Of a stretch of 64,000 nucleotides of DNA, positions 42,418-49,923 are shown in pieces; position 1 is the stretch's first letter, and each line of letters opens with the position of its first letter. The position numbers were made by a program, and so were the translations under genes. Under the pieces are notes generated by a model. That model made no database searches and had not been told where the DNA came from. It worked only from the letters and a program-made list of their open reading frames with translations. This stretch comes from Colivivens sp963594655 (GTDB lineage Bacteria > Bacteroidota > Bacteroidia > Bacteroidales > Bacteroidaceae): contig CAVBFD010000002.1 of NCBI GenBank assembly GCA_963594655.1, positions 18,728-82,727 on the forward strand, in the 5' to 3' direction.

Positions 42418-44916
42418 ATGAAACTTACATTGCCGTTTTCAAATAAACTGAAGAAGATACTCACATACAGCAGGGAGGAGGCAGTACGTCTCCGCAATGA
42501 CAGTATCCAACCGGAGCATCTGATGCTCGGGATAATCCGTGACGGTGACAATCAAGCATATAACATACTACACGGTTCGCTGGACATCCAGCACTACAAG
42601 CAGATATTGGAGGACAACGTGAGAAACGGGTCCGCCTCCGAAGCCGCGCCGACAGAGATGACGGTAAGCGACGAGACATCCGACATCCTGCGTCTGAGTA
42701 TGCTTGAGGCGAAGTTGCTGAAAAGCGGCCAGATAAAGACTGAACACATCCTGCTCGGTTTCCTCAAACGGGGGATGATGCAGGCTACAGAATACTTGAG
42801 CAACAACGGAATATCATACAATAAGGTGTTCGCCTCCCTCACTAAAGAGACCTCCCCCAAGGCTGACATAAGCTATGACGAGGAGGATGAGGAGGATGCG
42901 CCTCCTGCCAGCAGGAACAAGAGCAACTACACTACCAAGACTGCGGAGAAGAGCGGCAATACCGACACCCCGGCCATCGACTCCTTTGGAGTGGACATAA
43001 CGGTGGCGGCGCGTGAAGGTAAGTTGGACCCTGTTGTGGGCAGGGAGAAAGAGATTGAGCGCATAGCGCAGATTCTCTCACGCCGCAAGAAAAACAACCC
43101 AGTCCTGATTGGTGAGCCAGGTGTCGGCAAGAGCGCCATCGTGGAGGGGCTGGCTATGAGAATCATAGAGCGGAAAGTGTCACGTGTGCTGTTCGACAAA
43201 CGGATTGTATCGCTCGACATGTCGTCCATCGTGGCAGGCACGAAGTACAGGGGACAGTTCGAGGAACGTATGCGCGCCGTCATCAAAGAGCTGAAGGCGC
43301 ACCCTGAGATTATCGTGTTCATCGACGAGATACACGGCATCATAGGAGCCGGCAACCAGGCAGGTCAGATGGATGCCGCAAACATGATGAAACCGGCGTT
43401 GTCGCGGGGCGAACTGCAGTGTATCGGAGCCACCACGCTCGACGAGTACCGCAAGAGCATTGAGAAAGACGGGGCGTTGGAGAGGAGATTCCAGAAGATT
43501 GTCGTGGACCCGACAAGCGCAAAGGAGACCAAGATTATCCTGCGCAACATCAAGGAACGGTACGAGGCGCACCATAACGTGACATACACGGAGGAAGCCC
43601 TCGACGCGTGTGTCAACTTGACCGAACGGTTTGTCACCGACCGCTACTTCCCCGACAAGGCTATTGACGCGTTGGACGAGGCGGGAGCGAGGACTCACAT
43701 CTCCAATGTGAGTGTCCCCAAGGAGATTGAACAACAGGAGAAACTCATCGACGAGGCGGTAAAACAAAAGGAACGGCTCGTAAAGGAGCAGGACTATGAG
43801 GGGGCAGCCGACTACAGGGACAGGGAGAAAGCCCTCAAGGCACAGCTCACGCAGATGAAGGCGGACTGGGAAGCCAGATATACCGAGACGCGTGAGGTAG
43901 TCGATGCCGACCAGGTGGCGAACACAGTGTCGCTCATGACCGGAGTGCCGGTGTCGAAGATTGCCACGGACGAAGGGATGAGACTGAAAGGAATGAGGCA
44001 GGAACTGAAGTCGAAGGTGATTGCGCAGGACACGGCCATCGACAAACTGGCGAGTGCCATACAGCGAAGCAGGATAGGACTGAAAGACCCGAACCGTCCG
44101 ATAGGCACATTCATGTTCCTCGGACCTACGGGTGTCGGCAAGACCTATCTGGCGAAGAAACTGGCGGAACTGATGTTCGGGTCAGCGGACGCCCTCATAC
44201 GTGTGGACATGTCGGAGTACATGGAGAAGTTCACCGTAAGCCGACTGGTGGGCGCGCCTCCGGGCTACGTGGGTTACGAGGAGGGAGGAATGCTTACCGA
44301 GCGTGTACGTCGCAAGCCCTACTCCATCGTACTGCTTGACGAGATAGAGAAGGCGCATACCGATGTGTTCAACCTGTTGCTGCAGGTGATGGACGACGGA
44401 CGGCTCACAGACTCCAACGGACGTACTGTGGACTTCCGCAACACCGTCATCATCATGACATCCAATGTGGGAACACGACAACTCAAGGACTTCGGACACG
44501 GCATCGGGTTCTCTGCCATGGAGTCAAAGGACGACAAGCAGTTGAGCCGAGGCATCATACAGAAAGCCCTCAACAAGCAGTTCTCGCCGGAGTTCCTCAA
44601 CCGAATCGACGAGATCATCACGTTCGACCAGCTCGACCTCGACGCTATCCTGAAGATTATAGACATCGAACTGGACGGTGTGTACAAGCGCATTGAGAGT
44701 ATGGGCTACAAACTGCAGCTTGACGACGACGCGAAGGAGTTCGTCGCCAAGAAAGGATATGACAAGCAGTTCGGCGCGCGTCCGCTCCGCAGGGCCATAC
44801 AGCATTACCTCGAAGACGGTATCGCCGAGATGGTGGTGGAGCAGGAAGTGGCAAGCGGCGACACTATCGTGGCTTACCTTGACAATGACTGCGTGAAATT
44901 CAAAAAGAAAGACTGA
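42418..44916 (+). CDS. clpC: Clp protease ATP-binding subunit ClpC
   Basis: The 832-residue AAA+ unfoldase has two N-terminal Clp repeats (to about residue 145) and a first ATPase domain with Walker A GEPGVGKSAIVEG near residue 231. A UVR motif in the middle domain (EQDYEGAADYRDREKAL, about 455-475) marks ClpC rather than ClpB or ClpA. The second ATPase domain has Walker A GPTGVGKTYLAKK near residue 571. A ClpP-binding GIGF tripeptide-type loop is present (DFGHGIGFSAM). I start it at ATG 42418 (MKLTLPFSNK); an ATG 16 codons earlier gives an unlikely extension. Confidence 0.94.
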   Translation: MKLTLPFSNKLKKILTYSREEAVRLRNDSIQPEHLMLGIIRDGDNQAYNILHGSLDIQHYKQILEDNVRNGSASEAAPTEMTVSDETSDILRLSMLEAKLLKSGQIKTEHILLGFLKRGMMQATEYLSNNGISYNKVFASLTKETSPKADISYDEEDEEDAPPASRNKSNYTTKTAEKSGNTDTPAIDSFGVDITVAAREGKLDPVVGREKEIERIAQILSRRKKNNPVLIGEPGVGKSAIVEGLAMRIIERKVSRVLFDKRIVSLDMSSIVAGTKYRGQFEERMRAVIKELKAHPEIIVFIDEIHGIIGAGNQAGQMDAANMMKPALSRGELQCIGATTLDEYRKSIEKDGALERRFQKIVVDPTSAKETKIILRNIKERYEAHHNVTYTEEALDACVNLTERFVTDRYFPDKAIDALDEAGARTHISNVSVPKEIEQQEKLIDEAVKQKERLVKEQDYEGAADYRDREKALKAQLTQMKADWEARYTETREVVDADQVANTVSLMTGVPVSKIATDEGMRLKGMRQELKSKVIAQDTAIDKLASAIQRSRIGLKDPNRPIGTFMFLGPTGVGKTYLAKKLAELMFGSADALIRVDMSEYMEKFTVSRLVGAPPGYVGYEEGGMLTERVRRKPYSIVLLDEIEKAHTDVFNLLLQVMDDGRLTDSNGRTVDFRNTVIIMTSNVGTRQLKDFGHGIGFSAMESKDDKQLSRGIIQKALNKQFSPEFLNRIDEIITFDQLDLDAILKIIDIELDGVYKRIESMGYKLQLDDDAKEFVAKKGYDKQFGARPLRRAIQHYLEDGIAEMVVEQEVASGDTIVAYLDNDCVKFKKKD

Positions 44917-44938
44917 GTGTAAAAAAGGAAAGGACTTT

Positions 44939-44965
44939 GGGCTGTGAAGGCTTGAAGCCCTTTTT
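44939..44965 (+). terminator. Terminator after clpC
   Basis: GGGCT (44939-44943) pairs with AGCCC (44956-44960), with five T's directly after, 22 bases past the clpC stop. The stem is short and the loop could fold further (GGCTTGAAGCC), so strength is moderate. Confidence 0.6.
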
Positions 44966-44999
44966 GTGTTCAACTATAAAGATCTATTATCAATAACTT

Positions 45000-46433
45000 A
45001 TGGGTGGTTTTTTTGGAACGGTTTCTACCAAGCCGTGTATCAACGACCTTTTCTATGGGACAGACTACAACTCGCACCTCGGGACAATGAGGGGCGGAAT
45101 GTCCACATACAGTAAGGAAAACGGCTTTATCCGTTCAATCCACAATCTTGAATCCACATATTTCCGTTCCACCTTCGAAGACGAACTGGACAAGTTCAAG
45201 GGTGAGGCTGGAATCGGTATCATAAGCGACACGGACGCGCAGCCCCTGTTGATGAACAGTCATCTGGGGCGGTTCGCCATAGTGACCGTAGCCAAGGTGA
45301 ACAACAAGGAGGAACTGGCGGAGAAACTGCTGAACGAGAACATGCACCTGTCTGAATTCAGCTCAGGCAAGATCAACCAGACGGAACTTATCGGACTGCT
45401 CATCATCAAGGGAAAGAGTTTCGTGGAAGGTATCGAGAACGTGTTCCGAGAGGTGAAAGGGTCATGCTCGCTCCTGTTGCTGACCGAAGACGGAATCATC
45501 GCCGCGCGCGACTCGTGGGGCAGGACCCCCATCGTGGTCGGCAGGAAAGAGGACGCTTATGCCGTTACAAGTGAGTCCACCTCCTTCTCCAACCTCGGTT
45601 ACAAGACCGAGAAGTATCTGGGACCTGGCGAGATAGTGCGCCTCCACCCCAACTGCATGGAACAGTTGCGCAAGCCCAACAAAGGGATGCAGATATGCTC
45701 GTTCCTGTGGGTCTACTACGGTTTCCCCACATCATCGTACGAGGGCATCAACGTGGAGGATGTACGGTTCAGTTGCGGCAAGAAGATGGGCGGGTACGAC
45801 AACGTCGACGTGGACAGTGTGTGTGGCATCCCCGAGTCGGGAACGGCGATGGCACTGGGATACGCCGCAGGCCACGGAGTGCCTTACCGCAGGGCGATAT
45901 CCAAGTACACGCCCACATGGCCACGATCGTTCACACCGAGCAACCAGGAGAGACGTAACCTCGTGGCTAAGATGAAACTCATAGCCAACAGGGATATTCT
46001 CCGCAGTCAGAAGATGCTGTTCTGTGACGACTCTATTGTGCGCGGCACACAACTGCGTGACAACACCAAGGAGCTGTACGAGTGCGGAGCCAAGGAGGTA
46101 CACATGCGCATATCCTGTCCCCCGCTGATTTACGGATGCCAGTTCATCAACTTCTCGCGTTCGCAGAGCGACATGGAACTGATAACACGCCGTGTCATCA
46201 AGGACTTTGAGGGAGACGAGAACAAGAACCTCGACAAATATACGGAGACCGACTCTCCCGAGTACTGCCGTATGGTGGAGGAGATAGGCAAGCGGCTCAA
46301 CCTCACATCACTGAAATTCAGTAAACTGGAGACACTCATCGAATCAATCGGACTGCCCAAGTGCCAGATCTGCACACACTGCTTTGACGGCAGCAGCGAG
46401 TACACCCTTCAACAGAACAACAGCCAAGGATGA
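45000..46433 (+). CDS. Amidophosphoribosyltransferase (PurF) paralogue lacking the catalytic cysteine
   Basis: The 477-residue protein has the full PurF layout: an N-terminal Ntn-glutaminase-like domain (to about 230) and a C-terminal phosphoribosyltransferase domain with the PRPP motif MLFCDDSIVRGTQLRDN near residue 340 and CGIPESGTAMALGYA. The N-terminus reads MGGFFGTVS where PurF has Met-Cys-Gly, so the glutaminase nucleophile is glycine. Cysteines near the end (LPKCQICTHCFDG) could hold the iron-sulfur cluster of B. subtilis-type enzymes. It may use free ammonia or another amine; the reaction is unknown. It overlaps the next gene by four bases and lies upstream of prs. Confidence 0.85.
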   Translation: MGGFFGTVSTKPCINDLFYGTDYNSHLGTMRGGMSTYSKENGFIRSIHNLESTYFRSTFEDELDKFKGEAGIGIISDTDAQPLLMNSHLGRFAIVTVAKVNNKEELAEKLLNENMHLSEFSSGKINQTELIGLLIIKGKSFVEGIENVFREVKGSCSLLLLTEDGIIAARDSWGRTPIVVGRKEDAYAVTSESTSFSNLGYKTEKYLGPGEIVRLHPNCMEQLRKPNKGMQICSFLWVYYGFPTSSYEGINVEDVRFSCGKKMGGYDNVDVDSVCGIPESGTAMALGYAAGHGVPYRRAISKYTPTWPRSFTPSNQERRNLVAKMKLIANRDILRSQKMLFCDDSIVRGTQLRDNTKELYECGAKEVHMRISCPPLIYGCQFINFSRSQSDMELITRRVIKDFEGDENKNLDKYTETDSPEYCRMVEEIGKRLNLTSLKFSKLETLIESIGLPKCQICTHCFDGSSEYTLQQNNSQG

Positions 46434-46993
46434 AGATAGTAGTAGCCACATCACCGCAGTTCTTCATCGAAGAGAACACCATCATACAGACCCTGTTTGA
46501 AGAGGGTCTTGACATCCTGCACATCAGTAAGCCCGGGTCGGAGCCTATATTCTGTGAACGGTTGCTCACGCTGATGGACCCAAAGTGGTACGGCAAGGTC
46601 GTTGTCGAGGACCACTTCTACCTGAAGGAAGAATACAACCTGAGGGGCATCCACCTTACTGACCGCAATCCAGGCATACCTGCCAACTACAGAGGACTGG
46701 TGTCGCGCACGTGTTTGGTGGACGAACTCGGGAAGTGGACCGACAGCAGCGCATACGTCATACTGGACTCCTCACCCTCCGCCATCAGGCAGACGGCTTC
46801 CCTGCATCTGGCGAGTCATAAGGTGTTCGCCGGTGGAGTGACCACCCTCGAAGATGTGACGGAAGCGCAGAAGGCCGGCTTCGGCGGGATAGTCCTCAAC
46901 GACGTGCTGTGGAACCAATTCGACCACCATGAGTCGAACAACTACAGAGATTTGACGGATTTGTTCAATAAATTCCGCAAAGCCACGGACTAA
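46430..46993 (+). CDS. Thiamine phosphate synthase-like (ThiE/TenI) protein
   Basis: This 187-residue (beta-alpha)8-barrel protein of the ThiE/TenI family begins MKIVVATSPQFFIEE and has LFEEGLDILHISKPG, VVVEDHFYLKEEYNLRGIHLTDRNPG and VFAGGVTTLEDVTEAQKAGFGGIVLNDVLW. The glycine-rich phosphate-binding end of the barrel is recognisable. The diphosphate and thiazole residues of true ThiE are only partly evident, and the protein is shorter than most, so it may be TenI-like or act on another substrate. It overlaps the PurF paralogue by four bases, indicating coupled translation. No other thiamine genes are in the window. Confidence 0.72.
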   Translation: MKIVVATSPQFFIEENTIIQTLFEEGLDILHISKPGSEPIFCERLLTLMDPKWYGKVVVEDHFYLKEEYNLRGIHLTDRNPGIPANYRGLVSRTCLVDELGKWTDSSAYVILDSSPSAIRQTASLHLASHKVFAGGVTTLEDVTEAQKAGFGGIVLNDVLWNQFDHHESNNYRDLTDLFNKFRKATD

Positions 46994-47008
46994 TTGAAAT
47001 AAAAACCG

Positions 47009-47016
47009 TAACTTTG
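47009..47016 (+). promoter_or_regulatory. -7 promoter element for prs
   Basis: TAACTTTG fits the -7 box and lies 51 bases before the prs start at 47068. There is no clear -33 TTTG. It supports the choice of 47068 over an ATG at 47014, which overlaps the box. Confidence 0.45.
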
Positions 47017-47067
47017 CATTGGTTTAGGCGTTGCCAGACGATACACACACATCATACATCCAACATA

Positions 47068-48030
47068 ATGGAAGATAACAAAACATACAAGGTTTTTGCC
47101 GGTACCAATTCCAGGTATCTGGGCGAGAAGATTTGCAAGGAACTGAAGACCCCACTCGGCAACATCGTCCGCACAAACTTCTCCGACGGTGAGTTTGTAG
47201 TTTCCTTCGAGGAGTCCATCCGTGGAAAGGACGTGTTCCTGATACAGTCCACGTTCCCCAACACCGACAATCTCATGGAACTGCTTCTGATGATTGACGC
47301 TGCCAAGCGCGCGTCGGCACATCAAGTCATTGCAGTGATGCCCTACTTCGGGTGGGCGCGTCAGGACCGCAAGGACAAGCCGCGTGTCCCGATAGGCGCG
47401 AAGCTGGTGGCCGACATGCTCAGTGTGGCCGGCATCGACCGTCTTATCACCATGGATTTGCATGCGGAACAGATTCAGGGATTCTTCGACGTGCCGGTAG
47501 ACCATGTGTACGCCTCGCTCATATCCATACCCTACATACGTGACCTCAAGCTCGACAACCTGGTGATTGCAGCTCCCGACGTGGGCGCGTCCAAGCGTGC
47601 CGCCAAGTTCTCCGACAACCTGCAGGTGCCGTTGGTGCTTTGCAACAAGACACGCAAGAAGGCCAACGTGGTCGATTCAATACAGATCATCGGTGACGTG
47701 GCGGGCAAGAATGTGGTCATCGTCGACGATATGGTGGACACTGCCGGAACCATCACGATGGCAGCCGATGAGATGAAGAAAGCCGGAGCGCTGTCAGTAC
47801 GCGCCGTGGCGAGCCACTGCATCATGAGCGGTCCCGCATCTGAACGTGTGGAGAAGTCCTCGCTGGAGGAGATGCTCTTCACCGACTCCATACCGTACAA
47901 CGGCCACTGCTCCAAGGTGAAGCAGATATCCTGCGCGCTCATGTTCGCGAAGGCAATAGAAGGAATAGAGAAGAACAAGTCGCTCAGCACCCTGCTCGAC
48001 TTCGAACTCAAGGAAGAAGAGGAAGGTTAA
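47068..48030 (+). CDS. prs: Ribose-phosphate pyrophosphokinase (PRPP synthetase)
   Basis: Prs makes PRPP from ribose-5-phosphate and ATP for purine, pyrimidine, histidine, tryptophan and NAD synthesis. The 320-residue protein shows the ATP-binding PYFGWARQDRKDKPR, the metal and pyrophosphate region MDLHAEQIQGFFDVPVDHVYAS, and the PRPP-loop VVIVDDMVDTAGTITMAA. The start is ATG at 47068 (MEDNKTYKVFAG). It follows the PurF paralogue and the ThiE-like gene by 74 bases, so a PRPP producer and a probable PRPP user are neighbours. HisG, another PRPP user, is elsewhere in the window. Confidence 0.95.
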   Translation: MEDNKTYKVFAGTNSRYLGEKICKELKTPLGNIVRTNFSDGEFVVSFEESIRGKDVFLIQSTFPNTDNLMELLLMIDAAKRASAHQVIAVMPYFGWARQDRKDKPRVPIGAKLVADMLSVAGIDRLITMDLHAEQIQGFFDVPVDHVYASLISIPYIRDLKLDNLVIAAPDVGASKRAAKFSDNLQVPLVLCNKTRKKANVVDSIQIIGDVAGKNVVIVDDMVDTAGTITMAADEMKKAGALSVRAVASHCIMSGPASERVEKSSLEEMLFTDSIPYNGHCSKVKQISCALMFAKAIEGIEKNKSLSTLLDFELKEEEEG

Positions 48031-48042
48031 CCTCTTTAAATC

Positions 48043-48110
48043 GGGAAGCATTCTAAAGTCTTATGCTCCCACTTCATAAATATTGGTAGTGCGAAGTACC
48101 AGTACTTCGC
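48043..48110 (+). other. Two consecutive hairpins downstream of prs
   Basis: GGGAAGCAT (48043-48051) pairs with ATGCTCCC (48063-48070) with one bulged A. GCGAAGTA (48091-48098) pairs perfectly with TACTTCGC (48103-48110) across a 4-base loop. They lie between the prs stop codon and a strong terminator, in a 226-base gap without an open gene. Confidence 0.55.
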
Positions 48111-48113
48111 TGG

Positions 48114-48156
48114 GTATCCTGAGACACACCGCCAAGATTCTCAGGATACTTTTTTT
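48114..48156 (+). terminator. Terminator downstream of prs
   Basis: GTATCCTGAGA (48114-48124) pairs perfectly with TCTCAGGATAC (48139-48149) and is followed directly by seven T's. It is the third hairpin in a row after prs and precedes the promoter of the second TlpA-like gene. Confidence 0.85.
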
Positions 48157-48187
48157 GTGCCATTTCCAAAGTACCGCAATACTGTTC

Positions 48188-48218
48188 ATTGCGGCAAGCG
48201 GAAAAATCACTAACTTTG
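48188..48218 (+). promoter_or_regulatory. Promoter of the second TlpA-like gene (ATTG-N19-TAACTTTG)
   Basis: ATTG (48188-48191) and TAACTTTG (48211-48218) have the standard 19-base spacing. The start codon at 48257 is 38 bases downstream. Confidence 0.72.
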
Positions 48219-48256
48219 CACCTACTTAGAAACTCTAAAACAATAGATAAAGGAAA

Positions 48257-49420
48257 ATGAAAAGGATGTTCTTAGGACTGGCGCTGGCAGGAGCGGCATC
48301 GGTCGCAAGTGCCCAGACAGGTAAACTACAGGTCAAAGTCAATATAGAGAACTTTGGCGACTCTCTCATCGTGTACTATCAGCAGAAGCGTGACACCATC
48401 ACCGGCACTGACGGCAAGTTCCAATTCTCCCTCGACGCGGGTGACAAGGGCATGTTCCTCGCCGCCAACCCAGCCACTTTCCGTGGCAAGGACAACAAGT
48501 TCTTCCAGACGGTAGCCATACCCGACGAGACACTGGAGGTCACCGGGTCACTGCCTAAGACAGCTGTCAATGACTCCACAGTCTCCCTGTCGGGCATATC
48601 AGACCAACTCACGTTCGCCGGCAGCAAGTTCTACACTGAATATACCGACGTGATGGCACAGAACGCGGCGGCCATCAAGGAACTGACAGACTACAACCAG
48701 ACGATGCTCGCGCGCATCCAAGGTGGCGAGAGTCAGGAGGCTGTGCTTGCCGAGTACCATAATAATGTGGGACCGCTGAAAGAAAAAGCGGAGAACGGAG
48801 TCATGGAGGTAATCCGCAAGAACTCCGACAAGGAGGCGTCCGCTTACCTCATATCATCGTTCGACACTGCGGAGAAGATAGAGGCGGCTATCGCCCTGCT
48901 GTCCGACAGAGTGAAGAACGGACGGATGAAAGACATCGTGTACCAGACTCTCAATCAGGTCAAGGCGGAGGCTGACGCCAAGGTCAAGGCAGCCAAGGTA
49001 CAGGGAGAGGGAGTGGAGTCACAGGACTTCACCCTCACCGACATCAACGGCAAGAGTCTCACACTGTCCAGTCTGCGCGGCAAATACGTGATTATCGACT
49101 TCTGGGGTTCATGGTGCGGATGGTGCATCAAGGGAATGCCTAAGATGAAGGAGTATTACGCCAAGTACAAGGACAAACTGGAGATTGTTGGAGTTGACTC
49201 CGGCGACACCGACGAGAAGTGGAAAGAGGCTGTCAAGAAACACGAACTGCCTTGGCTGCACGTGAAAGACGCGGAGGGCGACGCCAGTGTAGTGAAGAAA
49301 TACGCGGTGTCCGGTTTCCCCACGAAGATACTCGTAGGCCCCGACGGCAAGATAGTGAAGACCATTGTGGGCGAAGACCCTCAGTTCTATGACTTCCTCG
49401 ACGAAACATTTGGAAAGTAA
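48257..49420 (+). CDS. TlpA-family thiol-disulfide oxidoreductase with DUF4369 domain (second copy)
   Basis: The 387-residue protein has a signal peptide (about 1-21, ending ASAQ), a DUF4369-type domain (LQVKVNIENFGDSLIVYYQQK and onward), a helical middle part, and a C-terminal thioredoxin fold. The redox motif here is WGSWCGWCIKGMPKM, CGWC instead of the CGPC of the protein at 21617. SGFPTKILVGPDGKIV provides the cis-proline region. It probably acts on periplasmic disulfides or thiols. It has its own promoter and is followed 22 bases later by a small lipoprotein gene. Confidence 0.88.
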   Translation: MKRMFLGLALAGAASVASAQTGKLQVKVNIENFGDSLIVYYQQKRDTITGTDGKFQFSLDAGDKGMFLAANPATFRGKDNKFFQTVAIPDETLEVTGSLPKTAVNDSTVSLSGISDQLTFAGSKFYTEYTDVMAQNAAAIKELTDYNQTMLARIQGGESQEAVLAEYHNNVGPLKEKAENGVMEVIRKNSDKEASAYLISSFDTAEKIEAAIALLSDRVKNGRMKDIVYQTLNQVKAEADAKVKAAKVQGEGVESQDFTLTDINGKSLTLSSLRGKYVIIDFWGSWCGWCIKGMPKMKEYYAKYKDKLEIVGVDSGDTDEKWKEAVKKHELPWLHVKDAEGDASVVKKYAVSGFPTKILVGPDGKIVKTIVGEDPQFYDFLDETFGK

Positions 49421-49442
49421 ACCAACAACAACTGAAAATATT

Positions 49443-49898
49443 ATGCGCAAACTACTTTTATTCGGCGTGTTGGCACTGGGAGTCATGGTGACTTTCAGTG
49501 CCTGTGAGGATGACGACAAGTCTGCCGTCGTTCCCACATTCGACAAGATTGAACTAAGTCCGTCTCCCTGTAACCCGGGCGACTCGATTACCGCTACCGT
49601 GACCCTCAAGCAGGATGGAGCCTATTACTACTACTCCTATCAGGAATACAGCATAGGACAAAGCACCTACCGTCTTGGCAGCAAGAGCTACAACACGTCG
49701 AACCCGACAAATACCAACGGGTCTGTCAGTTCCCTCACCGGAGCAGTCACGTTCAAGTTCAAGGCTCCGTCAAAGGCTGACACCACCTACACCGTGACCT
49801 TCCACGCCATGTGCGCCAGCAGCGCGGACGCTTTCCCGAACGGTGGCCTCTATTCACAGACCAACACGGTAAGCGCGAAACTGCCAATCAACAAATGA
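49443..49898 (+). CDS. Small lipoprotein of unknown function
   Basis: The 151-residue protein starts MRKLLLFGVLALGVMVTFSAC, a clear lipoprotein signal, followed by an acidic EDDDKS linker that is a typical surface-export signal in Bacteroidota. The rest is a single Ig-like beta-sandwich pattern (FDKIELSPSPCNPGDSITATVTLKQDG ... VTFKFKAPSKADTTYTVTF). The start at 49443 is chosen because it begins at the signal; an earlier in-frame ATG overlaps the TlpA-like gene. I do not recognise a named family. It lies between the TlpA-like gene and the GH51 gene, probably on the same transcript. Confidence 0.75.
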   Translation: MRKLLLFGVLALGVMVTFSACEDDDKSAVVPTFDKIELSPSPCNPGDSITATVTLKQDGAYYYYSYQEYSIGQSTYRLGSKSYNTSNPTNTNGSVSSLTGAVTFKFKAPSKADTTYTVTFHAMCASSADAFPNGGLYSQTNTVSAKLPINK

Positions 49899-49923
49899 AT
49901 TAACCAAACCAATTTACAATCTG

